NCBI GenBank assembly: GCA_031396205.1 | Contig: JANNKH010000006.1 | Location: forward strand, 248,001-312,000 | DNA length: 64,000 bases | Reading direction: 5' to 3' | From: CAISIP01 sp031396205 | Lineage (GTDB): Bacteria; Pseudomonadota; Gammaproteobacteria; Burkholderiales; Burkholderiaceae_C | Part shown: positions 26,358 through 35,029 of the stretch, piece after piece | How the letters are laid out: each line of letters opens with the position of its first letter | How positions within the stretch are numbered: the stretch's first letter is position 1 | Position numbers and translations under genes: made by a program | The notes under the pieces: generated by a model | The model's database searches: none | Seen by the model: only the letters and a program-made list of their open reading frames with translations | What the model was told of the DNA's origin: nothing

Positions 26358-29300
26358 TCAATGAAACTCCCGGCTGCGCGTTGTCAGCGCGCCGAGCAAT
26401 GGCGTCAGGTCCTTGAGCCGCTTGGCGATCAGGTGGCGTACTTCGTCGCCGGTCTCGGCATCGCGCTGCCAGACACCGTAGACCGCCATAAGCCTTGAAT
26501 ACAGCAACTCATTGCGCTGTTGCTCGCGCAGGCTTTTCCAGACGATCACATTGACGCTGCCGGTCTCGTCCTCGAGCGTCACGAAGACGACGCCCTTGGC
26601 GGTCTGCGGTTGCTGGCGCATCACCACCAGGCCGCAGGCACGCACCAGGCGGCCATCGGGCAGATCGCGCAACTGCGCGGCGGTGAGCAGGTTCATTTTT
26701 GCCAGCTGCTCGCGCAGCAGCGACACTGGATGGCGACGCAGCGACAGGCCAGTGGACGCGTAGTCGAACACCACTTCCTCGCCTTCGGCGGCGGGTGGCA
26801 ATTCCAGCCAGTCCTCTTCTACCGGAACAGCCTTGAGCAGCGGCGGCGCCGGCTTGAGCGCCGATGCATCCCAGACCTGCTGGCGCCGGTGGCCGGACAA
26901 GGCATGCAGGGCATCGGCACTGGCCAGCGCCTTGAGGTCGCCCTGGTCAAGTTCGGCGCGCAGGGCAAGGTCTTCGGTGGTGGTGAAGGGGGCATCGAAG
27001 CGGGCTGCGACGATGCGTTCGGCGGCCACAGAACTCAGACCGGCAACCATGCGCAAGCCCAGGCGGACGGCGGGATTTGAATCGGGGTCAGATTCCGATT
27101 TCGTCGCTTGTTGCCGGTTGGGAACTGGTTCCTCGCGCGCTCCGGCATTGGGGTCGGGGCAACCCTCTTGCCGCACATCGTCTGCGCGGTAGTCGCCAGC
27201 ATCCTCCAGCGTGCAGTCCCAGTCACTGCACATCACATCGACCGCACGCACCTCGACACCGTGGCGCCTGGCGTCCTGCACCAGCTGTGAGGGGCCGTAA
27301 AACCCCAACGGTTGGGAGTTGAGCATCGCGGCCAGGAAACTGGCCGGCTCATGGTGCTTGAGCCAGCAGCTCACATACACCAGCAGCGCAAAACTGGCGG
27401 CATGGCTTTCGGGAAAACCGTATTCACCGAAACCCTCGATCTGCTTGAAGATGCCCTGCGCAAACTCCTCGGTGTAGCCATTGGCGACCATACCGTTGAC
27501 CATGCGGTCGTAGAACTTGTGCACCCCGCCCTTGCGTTTCCAGGCCGCCATGGAGCGGCGCAGGTCGTCCGATTCGCCAGCGCTGAAACCGGCGGCCAGC
27601 ATCGCGACCTGCATCACCTGTTCCTGGAAGATTGGCACGCCGAGCGTGCGCCCGAGTGCCTCGCGCAACCCCGGTCCCGGGAAATCGACCGGCTCCAGCC
27701 CCTGGCGGCGCTTCAGATACGGATGCACCATGCCACCCTGGATCGGGCCCGGGCGCACGATCGCGACCTCGATCACCAGGTCGTAAAAACAACGGGGTCT
27801 GAGCCGCGGCAGCATGCTCATCTGGGCCCGGCTTTCGATCTGGAACACGCCCACCGTGTCGGCGGCGCAGATCATGTCGTAGGTGGCCGGATCCTCGGCC
27901 GGAATGTCCTGCATCTGGAACATGGTGCCGCGCTGCGCGCTGATCAGGTCCAGGCAGCGCCGGATCGCGCTGAGCATGCCTAAAGCGAGCACATCGACCT
28001 TGAGCAGGCCCATGGCGTCGAGGTCGTCCTTCTCCCACTGGATCACCGAGCGATCCGGCATGGAGGCGTTCTCCACTGGCACAAGGCGGGTGAGCTTGCC
28101 CTGGGTCAGCACGAAACCGCCCACATGCTGGCTCAGGTGGCGCGGTAAACCGAGCAGCTGGTGCGTCAGATCCAGCCACTGCGCGATGCGTGGATCCTCA
28201 GCCGACAGGCCGGCATTGTCCAGCGTCTCGATCAGCGATTGCTCGAGCCGCATCACGCCATCGAACCAGCGGTGCTGCTTGGCAAACGCATCGACCAGCG
28301 ACTCGGGAATGCCCAGCGCCTTGCCGACATCGCGGATCGCGCTCTTGGGCCGGTACGTCACCACCACGCCGGTGATCGCAGCGCGCTCGCGGCCGTATTT
28401 GGCGTAGATGTACTGGATCACCTCCTCGCGCCGCTGGTGTTCGAAATCGACGTCGATGTCGGGTGGCTCGTTGCGCTCACGGCTGATGAAACGCTCGAAC
28501 AACACGTTCATGCGCGCGGGGTCGACCTCGGTCACACCCAGGCAATAGCAGACCGCGGAATTGGCCGCCGAGCCGCGCCCCTGGCACAGGATGTGACGCT
28601 CGCGCGCGAACCGCACGATGTCGTACACGGTGAGGAAATACATCTCGTAGTGCAGCTCGGCGATCAGGTCCAGCTCGTGTTCGACCTGCGCCTGCACCGC
28701 CGCCGGGATGCCCTGCGGATAGCGTTGGCTCATACCCTCGTAGGTGAACTGGCGCAAGGTCTGTGACGCGGTCAGCCCCGGCAACACCGTCTCTTGCGGA
28801 TACTGATAACGCAGTTCTTCCAGGTTGAAGGTGCAGCGTGCCGCCACGCGCAGCGTAGCCTGCAGCAACTCCGGCGCATAGATGCCGGCCAGGCGCAGGC
28901 GCGCGCGCAGATGCGCCTCGGCATTGGGCTGCAGGTCGAAACCGCACTCGGCCACCGGCCGGCCCAGCCGTACCGCGGTGATCACGTCCTGCAGCGGCTT
29001 GCGCGAACGCACATGCATGTGCACATGGCCGGTCGCGACCAGTGGCACGCCGCTGTGCCGCGAGACCTGCTCCAGCTGGTGCCGCCACAAATCATCGTCC
29101 AGGCCATGCAGCAACGCCAACACCAGCCAGAGCCGAGCGCCAAACAGGCCCTGTGCATGGTGACAAAATCCCCATAAGGCCTCGAACGGCATGCCGCGCG
29201 GCGGCACCAGCAGCACCTCGCAGTTGCGCAGCGACGCCAGGTCGCTGCCGGCCCAAGTGACCTGGTAGTCGCCCTTGACCGCCTTGGCGCGCGCCGCAGT

Positions 29301-29708
29301 GATGAACTCGCACAGGTTGCCCCAACCGTCGAGGTTGTGGGGCAATACCACCAGCGTGATGTCGGCATGGCCCGGCAGACCCGTCAGACCTGGCAAGGGC
29401 GGCGTGTCCCGCCCCTGCCGCCCCAGCGCCTGCCCCACCGGCAGCGGCACCACCACATCGGCAGCACTACGCGGCAGTTCCCCCTGCACCCGGAACTCGG
29501 CACCGGGCAGCAGTTTCAGCCCGTGCTTTTTCGCCTCGGTGTGCGCCCGCACCAGGCCGGCAACCGAACACGCGTCGGTGATCGCCAGCGCCGAGTACCC
29601 CAGCGCCGCGGCGCGTGCGACCAGTTCCTCCGGCTGCGAGGCTCCGCGCTGGAAACTGAAACTGGAGAGGCAGTGCAACTCGGCGTAGGCCGGCAGAGGG
29701 GTCCACAT
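26358..29708 (-). CDS. dnaE2: Error-prone DNA polymerase DnaE2 (ImuC)
   Basis: 1116-residue C-family polymerase, the catalytic part of the SOS mutasome with ImuA and ImuB. The PHP domain opens with YAELHCLSSFSFQRGAS; the palm catalytic motif PDIDVDF is at 416-422; GRGSAANSAVCYCLG and FGEYGFPESHAASFA are conserved blocks; an OB domain lies near the end (VFVTLEDETGSVNVIVW). Residues about 835-880, between DWDCTLE and PAVRLGLR, are an extra hydrophilic stretch not usual in the family and contain a palindromic element (27080-27100). ATG 29708 lies 53 bases below its own LexA box. Third gene of the cassette but separated from imuB by 392 bases with repeats. Confidence 0.94.
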   Translation of the reverse strand: MWTPLPAYAELHCLSSFSFQRGASQPEELVARAAALGYSALAITDACSVAGLVRAHTEAKKHGLKLLPGAEFRVQGELPRSAADVVVPLPVGQALGRQGRDTPPLPGLTGLPGHADITLVVLPHNLDGWGNLCEFITAARAKAVKGDYQVTWAGSDLASLRNCEVLLVPPRGMPFEALWGFCHHAQGLFGARLWLVLALLHGLDDDLWRHQLEQVSRHSGVPLVATGHVHMHVRSRKPLQDVITAVRLGRPVAECGFDLQPNAEAHLRARLRLAGIYAPELLQATLRVAARCTFNLEELRYQYPQETVLPGLTASQTLRQFTYEGMSQRYPQGIPAAVQAQVEHELDLIAELHYEMYFLTVYDIVRFARERHILCQGRGSAANSAVCYCLGVTEVDPARMNVLFERFISRERNEPPDIDVDFEHQRREEVIQYIYAKYGRERAAITGVVVTYRPKSAIRDVGKALGIPESLVDAFAKQHRWFDGVMRLEQSLIETLDNAGLSAEDPRIAQWLDLTHQLLGLPRHLSQHVGGFVLTQGKLTRLVPVENASMPDRSVIQWEKDDLDAMGLLKVDVLALGMLSAIRRCLDLISAQRGTMFQMQDIPAEDPATYDMICAADTVGVFQIESRAQMSMLPRLRPRCFYDLVIEVAIVRPGPIQGGMVHPYLKRRQGLEPVDFPGPGLREALGRTLGVPIFQEQVMQVAMLAAGFSAGESDDLRRSMAAWKRKGGVHKFYDRMVNGMVANGYTEEFAQGIFKQIEGFGEYGFPESHAASFALLVYVSCWLKHHEPASFLAAMLNSQPLGFYGPSQLVQDARRHGVEVRAVDVMCSDWDCTLEDAGDYRADDVRQEGCPDPNAGAREEPVPNRQQATKSESDPDSNPAVRLGLRMVAGLSSVAAERIVAARFDAPFTTTEDLALRAELDQGDLKALASADALHALSGHRRQQVWDASALKPAPPLLKAVPVEEDWLELPPAAEGEEVVFDYASTGLSLRRHPVSLLREQLAKMNLLTAAQLRDLPDGRLVRACGLVVMRQQPQTAKGVVFVTLEDETGSVNVIVWKSLREQQRNELLYSRLMAVYGVWQRDAETGDEVRHLIAKRLKDLTPLLGALTTRSREFH
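27080..27100. repeat. REP-like palindrome inside dnaE2
   Basis: AATCGG and CCGATT flank GGTCAGATT, a hairpin of a type common in short intergenic repeats of Proteobacteria, but here it lies in frame within the extra segment of DnaE2. Only one copy was noticed in the window. Confidence 0.45.
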
Positions 29709-29761
29709 GGGATGGCAAAGATATGGACGCGGACACGCGGTTTTGGGTCACATCCGACAAA

Positions 29762-29777
29762 CTGTTTTTAAACACAG
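29762..29777. promoter_or_regulatory. LexA (SOS) box upstream of dnaE2
   Basis: CTGTTTTTAAACACAG matches CTG-N10-CAG exactly, 53 bases before the dnaE2 start. It implies dnaE2 has its own SOS promoter in addition to any read-through from imuAB. Confidence 0.85.
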
Positions 29778-29891
29778 TATATGCTGGAGACCGCCTGGCA
29801 TCAAGTCCTGGCCGGCACCGACCACCGTGTTGGCGGCCGCCGTGGAGGTTGTTGTCTTTGCACATGCGGCACTTCCTTTCTTCTGTTGAGC

Positions 29892-30043
29892 GCCCCCAGC
29901 CCTGGCTTGGCCAGGCCCCCCGAGGGGGTGCAAGAAAACTTGGGAGCGGCCCGGCGTTTTCTTGGGAGCCCCCAGCCCTGGCTTCGCCAGGCCCCCCGAG
30001 GGGGTGCAAGAAAACTTGGGAGCGGCCCGGCGTTTTCTTGGGA
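29892..30043. repeat. Two 76-bp tandem direct repeats
   Basis: Copies 29892-29967 and 29968-30043 appear identical except for one base (CTTGGCC versus CTTCGCC). Each holds three inverted repeats: CCTGGC/GCCAGG, CCCC/GGGG, and AAGAAAAC/GTTTTCTT. On the other strand each contains GGGCCGCTCCCAAG, a 14-mer also found in the 60-bp repeat near 58.55 kb. Confidence 0.85.
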
Positions 30044-30100
30044 GTCTTTCATCCGCAATACCCGCGCTGGGAAATGAACGAACGCTCAAGTCGTACCCCC

Positions 30101-31699
30101 TCACCCGAACACCCCATGCAAATACCAGTGCCCCGCCGGTTTATCAACCTCCAGGCGGCCCGCCGTCAGCCGTTCGCGGTAAATCCAGAGCAGGCCGGCC
30201 TGCTCGCTGCGCGCCAGGAAATAGTCGCGCAGGGCCAGTCGGCCCGATGGCGGGGCTTCGGTCGTACAGGGTGTGTCCTGCGCCGGCACAGCCGCCGAAC
30301 CAGCGCCGGATGAACCATCCTGCGCCCCCGTACGCGCCGCCGATGGCATGGCCATCACATCCCACCACGCCGCCTCCAGCCGCTGCGGGCCGGCCAGCAG
30401 GGTCAGCGGGCCCTGGTACAGCGGGCGGTCCTTGCGCACCACCAGTTGGAGCGGCGTGGCCAGCAGCCAGGTCGGATACAGGGCATCGGATGCCGCCGTC
30501 TGCGACGCGACGACCACGGACCGGCGCTTCCTGCTACTGCTACTGCTACTGCTACTGCTATTGCTATTGCCGGTGTCGCCAGCGTGTCCCCCCTGCGCCG
30601 CTTTGCTGCCACCACGACCGGACGACGCTGTGCCGGCCGCCGACAACCGGATAACGGCTGGTTCGTCCACCGCCTGCACCCAATCCTGCATGTGTTCGGG
30701 CCGGTGGTCGGCACGGGGCTCGGCCCGCAACACCTGATCCGGCCCCAGCCGCGCCGCCAGACGCTCGAGCAACTGCGTCAGGTCATCACCGCTGCGTTGT
30801 TCGTCCGGCAACAGGCTGGCAGTGGCACCCGACAGGGCGGCGGTCTCCACCGTGCGCAGGCGCAGGTACAGCACCGGCGCAGGCAGGGTGATGCGCTCCA
30901 GATTCTCGGCCAGCAGGCGCTGCAGGTGCCCCATGTCCAGCGTCGGCACGGCGGTGCGCACGACCAGAGAACCCTCGGTGGCGGTGTCGCGCCGCGCATC
31001 CATCTGCCACACCAGTTCCAGCGCCAGCACGCCGCGCTGGCGCGCCTGCAGCCAGACCTGCAGTTGCGCCAGCAGGCGGCGTGCGGCAAACAGCAGCGCC
31101 GGCGCGGCCTCCACCTGGGCCTGCAACTCCAGCGGCAGATCGAACACCTCGGGCAGCACCAGCCAGGAATACGCCTCGGGCCTCCGACCATAGGCCCGGT
31201 CGAGTGCGTCGAGCAGCGGCGCGCCAAAGCGCCGCACCACGCCGCCGCGCGGCAAGGCGCGCAGATCGCCCCAGACCTGGCAGCCGAGCCGCTCCAGCGT
31301 CGCCAGATGGGGGCGCGCGTCCATCAGGGTGTGCAAAGGCATCTGGTCGGGTGGCTGGCGGCGATCCGCGCCGTCCAGCTGCAGCCGGGCCAGGGCCAGC
31401 AGGGCGGTATCGGCCTGCGCCATCGCGAGATGCGCCACCGGGCGCTGCGCCGCCAGCAGCCGCGTGATCAGTTGCCGGCGACCGCCGAATAGCCGCTCGC
31501 TGCTGGAGACCTCCAGCAGCACCACCTGCTGCTGCAACGCCACCCGGGGCGTGAAGCGCAGCGCCCACCAACCCAGCGCGGCGGCGGCATCGACCAGCGC
31601 AGCGGGATCATCGGCATCGGCTCGCGCATCCGCTACGCCATCGGCGTCGCCCGGCCGCGCCGAGGCTTCATGCAGCAGCTGCAACGCGAGCCAGTGCAT
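30101..31699 (-). CDS. imuB: ImuB, Y-family-like mutasome protein without polymerase activity
   Basis: 532-residue hub of the ImuA-ImuB-DnaE2 mutasome; relatives bind the beta clamp and DnaE2 and lack the catalytic acidic residues. It starts MHWLALQLLHEASA, has the Y-family thumb/little-finger-like middle (HTLMDARPHLATLERLGCQVWGDL, LPRGGVVRRFG) and ends with the conserved LWIYRERLTAGRL block. An in-frame hexanucleotide repeat codes a run of nine Ser at about residues 375-390. The open frame extends to 32638 but that leader is antisense or out-of-frame imuA sequence; ATG 31699 overlaps imuA by 32 bases. Confidence 0.9.
   Translation of the reverse strand: MHWLALQLLHEASARPGDADGVADARADADDPAALVDAAAALGWWALRFTPRVALQQQVVLLEVSSSERLFGGRRQLITRLLAAQRPVAHLAMAQADTALLALARLQLDGADRRQPPDQMPLHTLMDARPHLATLERLGCQVWGDLRALPRGGVVRRFGAPLLDALDRAYGRRPEAYSWLVLPEVFDLPLELQAQVEAAPALLFAARRLLAQLQVWLQARQRGVLALELVWQMDARRDTATEGSLVVRTAVPTLDMGHLQRLLAENLERITLPAPVLYLRLRTVETAALSGATASLLPDEQRSGDDLTQLLERLAARLGPDQVLRAEPRADHRPEHMQDWVQAVDEPAVIRLSAAGTASSGRGGSKAAQGGHAGDTGNSNSSSSSSSSSRKRRSVVVASQTAASDALYPTWLLATPLQLVVRKDRPLYQGPLTLLAGPQRLEAAWWDVMAMPSAARTGAQDGSSGAGSAAVPAQDTPCTTEAPPSGRLALRDYFLARSEQAGLLWIYRERLTAGRLEVDKPAGHWYLHGVFG
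30531..30570. repeat. Hexanucleotide microsatellite (CTGCTA)n coding poly-serine in ImuB
   Basis: About six copies of CTGCTA (two degenerate, as TTGCTA) lie in the imuB reading frame. Because the unit is six bases, length change would alter the serine number without a frameshift. Confidence 0.8.
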
Positions 31700-32453
31700 C
31701 GCCCGCCCCGATGGATAAGCTGCCGGCCACGGACAGGGTGGCTCCCTGCGGCAAGCCGGCCAGACCGGAATCTGCCGCGCCCGCCACCCGCAACCGGCTC
31801 GCCCCGCTGCACGCCAGCAACGCAGCCAGTCGCGCGGCGCGGGCCGGCAACTGCAGCGGTTGCGCGGCCGGTGGCCCCTTGCGCTTGAGAATCTCCAACT
31901 GCACGCCGTCGCCACCACCGGGTTGCAGGCTGGCCAGCAGGCGTAGCACCGCGGGCGACGACTCGGTCTGCACCCGGGCCGGGCGCATGACAAACAGCAG
32001 CTTGCCATGTTCACTGGCGGCCATCTGCAGGCGCCGCAGCTGGTCGGCGCGGGCCTGCGGCAACCAGGCCAGCACCGCATCGACCTGGGCACAGCGCAAG
32101 GCCTGCTCGCAGGCCCACATGCGTGCGGCCGGGGCCAATGCCCGGATCCACAACAAACGCTGCTGCGCCAGCCCCTGGGCCGACAGGCCGGGGCCGAACG
32201 GCATGTGCGGCGCGCCGACCAGCACCACGGGCCCGGTGCCGTAGCCGGCCAGCGCCGGCAGCAACAGGCGCCACTCGTTCTGCGCGCTGTGGGCCTGCAA
32301 AATTTCGACCAGCGCACCGACCGGCCAGCCGCCACCGGGCAGTTGCTGGTCGAGTGCCGCATGGCCGGTGGGCAGCACCCGGTTTGCCGGGAGGGCGAGC
32401 GTGTCGGCACGCCAGAGGGCGGAGTTTTCAGCAAGCGGAACCGGGTGGGGCAT
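31668..32453 (-). CDS. imuA: ImuA, RecA-like SOS mutagenesis protein
   Basis: 261 residues. It resembles RecA/SulA-type ATPase folds without a standard Walker A: VLPTGHAALDQQLPGGGWPVGALVEIL near the start and PALAGYGTGPVVLVG after it. In other bacteria it is required for ImuB/DnaE2-dependent mutagenesis. ATG 32453 was chosen because homology begins there; the frame is open to 32519 but that would put the LexA box inside the gene. First gene of imuA-imuB-dnaE2. Confidence 0.9.
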   Translation of the reverse strand: MPHPVPLAENSALWRADTLALPANRVLPTGHAALDQQLPGGGWPVGALVEILQAHSAQNEWRLLLPALAGYGTGPVVLVGAPHMPFGPGLSAQGLAQQRLLWIRALAPAARMWACEQALRCAQVDAVLAWLPQARADQLRRLQMAASEHGKLLFVMRPARVQTESSPAVLRLLASLQPGGGDGVQLEILKRKGPPAAQPLQLPARAARLAALLACSGASRLRVAGAADSGLAGLPQGATLSVAGSLSIGAGDALARVAAAA

Positions 32454-32473
32454 GGGGCTGGAACAGTCATCAA

Positions 32474-32493
32474 TACTGTACACAAATACAGTA
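32474..32493. promoter_or_regulatory. LexA (SOS) box upstream of imuA
   Basis: TACTGTACACAAATACAGTA is a near-perfect 20-base LexA operator (CTGT-N8-ACAG) ending 21 bases before the imuA ATG, so LexA binding would block the promoter. Confidence 0.92.
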
Positions 32494-32524
32494 TATTCCA
32501 ATCCCTGCAACCAGACCACTGTGC

Positions 32525-32688
32525 CCTACTTGCCTGGCAACCAAGGAACAACAACCGAACCGCATGCGGTCGCGAGCCCGATCGCCGCGCCGGCACCGGA
32601 ACCCGAGGCCGCCGCCATGCTGCTGGCCGGCCCTGCACGGGTCGGAGCGACCGCGTTACGCCGCCGCGGCCATGCGCTTCAGGAGTAG
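32525..32688 (+). pseudogene. 3' remnant of a PEP-CTERM protein gene
   Basis: An open frame ends in a recognisable PEP-CTERM signal: AAPAPEPEAAAMLLAG, a short hydrophobic stretch (ARVGATAL), RRR and a stop at 32688. It parallels the tail of the intact protein at 22506-23846 (AAPVPEPEMAVLLLAG). Nothing upstream codes a signal peptide or body; instead the imuA promoter begins. A Pro in the hydrophobic helix fits decay. It overlaps the next gene's end by 10 bases. Confidence 0.6.
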
Positions 32689-33122
32689 AACAGCCACACC
32701 AGCGTCAGCAACACCAGGTAGGGGAATGCCACTGTCGGCCGGATGGCGCTGACCAGGTATTCGCGCACCAGGCCGACGGCACCCTTGCGCTGCGCAAGCC
32801 AGCCGCTGTGCAGTGTGAAGGCATGCGCCGTGCCGCCCGTGGCGATGCCGCGCTCGATAGCCAGCAGGCGGTCCCCCAGGCGCGCCTGGTAGGTCTTGAA
32901 GATGCCTTCCTGCAGCCACAACACCGCAAGCAACAGCAACAACCAGGCGTCATGCAGTTCGATCACGATGCCACCGAAAAACAGCACGATCGCGGTGAGC
33001 TTGATGGTGAGCGCACCGAACTCGTATCGCTCGTACAAGGGTTGCAGCACGGCCCATTCCCGGGCCGCCGCGTCGTTGGTCTGCAATTCCATGCCCATGT
33101 GCTCCAGTGGTTGCGCCAGCAT
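32679..33122 (-). CDS. Hypothetical small membrane protein
   Basis: 147 residues, function not recognised. An N-terminal soluble part is followed by two adjacent hydrophobic segments (about 40-70) and a C-terminal one (about 125-145, PYLVLLTLVWLFYS). The start codon follows the stop of the MFS gene directly (TAGATG), so it is translated with the transporter and may be an accessory subunit. Confidence 0.7.
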   Translation of the reverse strand: MLAQPLEHMGMELQTNDAAAREWAVLQPLYERYEFGALTIKLTAIVLFFGGIVIELHDAWLLLLLAVLWLQEGIFKTYQARLGDRLLAIERGIATGGTAHAFTLHSGWLAQRKGAVGLVREYLVSAIRPTVAFPYLVLLTLVWLFYS

Positions 33123-34388
33123 CTATCCGTCGACCGCCATGCCGACCCTGCCGGCGGGAGTGGCATCCTCCAGCCGCCCGATCAGCGGCCAACGCCGGCA
33201 CACCGTGATCCAGGCGAACAGCCCGATCGACAGCAGCCCCAGCGAGGCCAGCGCCAGCGCCACCGTCGAATGCATCACAACGGGTGCAATCACGCCGGCC
33301 GTGACGCCATTGGCGCCAGAGCCGACAAACATCTGCAGCGAGGACGCCATGCCCCGGCGCGCGGGATGCAGGTCCAGCACCATCAGGGTCACCACCGGCA
33401 CCATCAGCGCCCAGCCGAACGCAAATACGGTCAGCGGCAGCATCGCCCAGTACGCATGGGCCTTGAACAGCACATTGGCCAGCAGATTGACCAGCGCGGC
33501 GCAGACCATGAGGATGAACCCGATCCGGATTTGCCTGCGCGGTGCCACTTTGCCCGCCAGGCGCCCACTGAGCCAGGCCCCAGCCATGATGCCGCCGATG
33601 TTGAGCACGAAAAACCAGAAAAACTGTGTCGGCGCCAGCCCCAGGTGTCCGCCCAGGAACGCCGGCGCCGCCAGCACATACAGGAAGTTGCCATTGAACG
33701 GTAATCCGGCGGCCACTGCGAGCAGCACGAAACGTGGATCCAGTCCCAGCTGCCAGTAACCACGCAGCAGATTGCGGACCCGAAACGACTGGCGCTGTGC
33801 AGGATCCAGCGTCTCGGGCAGGAAGCGGTAATTGGAGATCCACAATGCGACACCGATCGCAGCCAGAAACCAGAAGATGCTGCGCCATCCCAGCCACACG
33901 AACAACCAGCCGCCAATCAGCGGCGCTATCGCCGGCGCGATCCCGAAAAAGATCGTGATCTGGCTCATCACCCGCTGCGCCTGCGAGGGTGGAAACAGGT
34001 CGCGCACCACGGCGCGCGAGACCACGATGCCGGCACCGGTGGACAGACCCTGCAGGATGCGGAAGAAAACCAGCTGACCAATGTCCTGCGACAACGCGCA
34101 TCCGACCGACGACAGCGCAAATATCGCAACGCCCCACAACACCACCGGGCGTCGGCCGAAACTGTCGGAAATCGCGCCATGGAACAGGCTCATGAACGAA
34201 AAGCCGAACAGGTAGGCCGACAGCGTCTGCTGCATCTGCACTGGCGTGGCGCCCAGCGAGTCGGTGATGCCGGCGAACGCCGGCAGATAGGTGTCAATCG
34301 AGAACGGTCCCACCATGCCCAGCACCGCCAGCAGGATGGCCAGTGCCCAGCGCGGGCCGCGCCAGAGGGAGTCGGCTTGGGGATGCAT
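33123..34388 (-). CDS. MFS multidrug efflux transporter, Bcr/CflA type
   Basis: 421 residues with 12 predicted helices. The opening SIDTYLPAFAGITDSLGATPVQMQQTLSAYL and DSFGRRPVVLWG (loop 2-3 motif), then FFRILQGLSTGAGIVVSRAVVRDLF, are diagnostic of the Bcr/CflA drug exporter group (DHA1). Likely exports small drugs by proton antiport; the actual substrate is unknown. Co-transcribed with the small membrane protein gene at 32679-33122. Confidence 0.92.
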   Translation of the reverse strand: MHPQADSLWRGPRWALAILLAVLGMVGPFSIDTYLPAFAGITDSLGATPVQMQQTLSAYLFGFSFMSLFHGAISDSFGRRPVVLWGVAIFALSSVGCALSQDIGQLVFFRILQGLSTGAGIVVSRAVVRDLFPPSQAQRVMSQITIFFGIAPAIAPLIGGWLFVWLGWRSIFWFLAAIGVALWISNYRFLPETLDPAQRQSFRVRNLLRGYWQLGLDPRFVLLAVAAGLPFNGNFLYVLAAPAFLGGHLGLAPTQFFWFFVLNIGGIMAGAWLSGRLAGKVAPRRQIRIGFILMVCAALVNLLANVLFKAHAYWAMLPLTVFAFGWALMVPVVTLMVLDLHPARRGMASSLQMFVGSGANGVTAGVIAPVVMHSTVALALASLGLLSIGLFAWITVCRRWPLIGRLEDATPAGRVGMAVDG

Positions 34389-34558
34389 GCGGATGGGACC
34401 GGTCAGATACGGGTATGGCGCTCGGGGACGGCAGCGCTGGTTTGCGCGGACCGGTCCTGCATTGTCGCCATAAACACAGCCGCATCAGGAGCGGGCGTGG
34501 TATCGGGTCCCTGCTGTCCATGCCGGGCTGATGCCTCGGCCAATCGCCTGCGGCCGGG

Positions 34559-34822
34559 TCAGCGCGCGAATGTGTAGTGGAACGGCGAATTGAGCGTGAA
34601 TCGCTCTGCGAAACCGAGCGCCCGCAGGCACGCCAGGACATGCCGCAATTGCCGCGCGCCCTGGCACTGCACCAGTCGGCAAACGTCGCCCTGCGCATTG
34701 CTGATGGCGATCAACACGGATGCGCCATAGATCGGATCGCGCGCGCCGGCCCTGCGCAGCGCGGCCAGTACCAGCGCGTCGTCGCACAGGCGCTCTGCCC
34801 CGTCAATCAGCGAGATGATCAT
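34559..34822 (-). CDS. Hypothetical protein, 87 residues
   Basis: Starts MIISLIDGAERLCDDALVLA and ends NSPFHYTFAR; predicted alpha/beta, soluble, no motif that I recognise. The frame continues to 35035 but the leader contains the groESL promoter region, so ATG 34822 is preferred. It diverges from groES. Codon use is like its neighbours, so I believe it is real. The 170 bases between it and the MFS gene show nothing. Confidence 0.65.
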   Translation of the reverse strand: MIISLIDGAERLCDDALVLAALRRAGARDPIYGASVLIAISNAQGDVCRLVQCQGARQLRHVLACLRALGFAERFTLNSPFHYTFAR

Positions 34823-35000
34823 GGCTGCTATCTTACTGACGCGCGCAGGCGCGGTGGCCAGACTGCTGGCGCCGCCAGGCGGTGGTCGCACGCTCCGCTG
34901 GCGCAGGACGATCACCGCGCCAACCAGCGCGTTCGCAAGGTACAGCCCGCGCCGGCACTGCCAGCCGGGCTGGTTGGCCACATCTTTTTTATGGCGCCGG

Positions 35001-35029
35001 CTTGAAATAGCGCTCGAAGCCCTTATCAT
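35001..35029 (+). promoter_or_regulatory. Heat-shock (sigma-32-like) promoter of groESL
   Basis: CTTGAAA, 12 bases, then CCCTTATC fits the sigma-32 consensus CTTGAAA-N11-16-CCCCATNT. The same bases can be read as a sigma-70 pair TTGAAA-N16-TATCAT, which would give basal expression. The CIRCE element begins at the end of the -10 region. Confidence 0.7.

Larger units (their letters stand above)
29709..30100. other. Intergenic region imuB-dnaE2 with LexA box and tandem repeat
   Basis: 392 bases without a supported gene. It holds a LexA box near dnaE2 and two 76-base direct repeats near imuB. The short open frames across it are products of the repeat. Confidence 0.6.

Noticed and set aside
29892..30043. 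CRISPR-like array
   Set aside because: Only two units, directly adjacent with no spacers and no cas genes. The same holds for the 75- and 60-bp repeats.
31699..32638. N-terminal 310-residue extension of ImuB
   Set aside because: It is a shadow of imuA in another frame; ImuB homology starts at ATG 31699.
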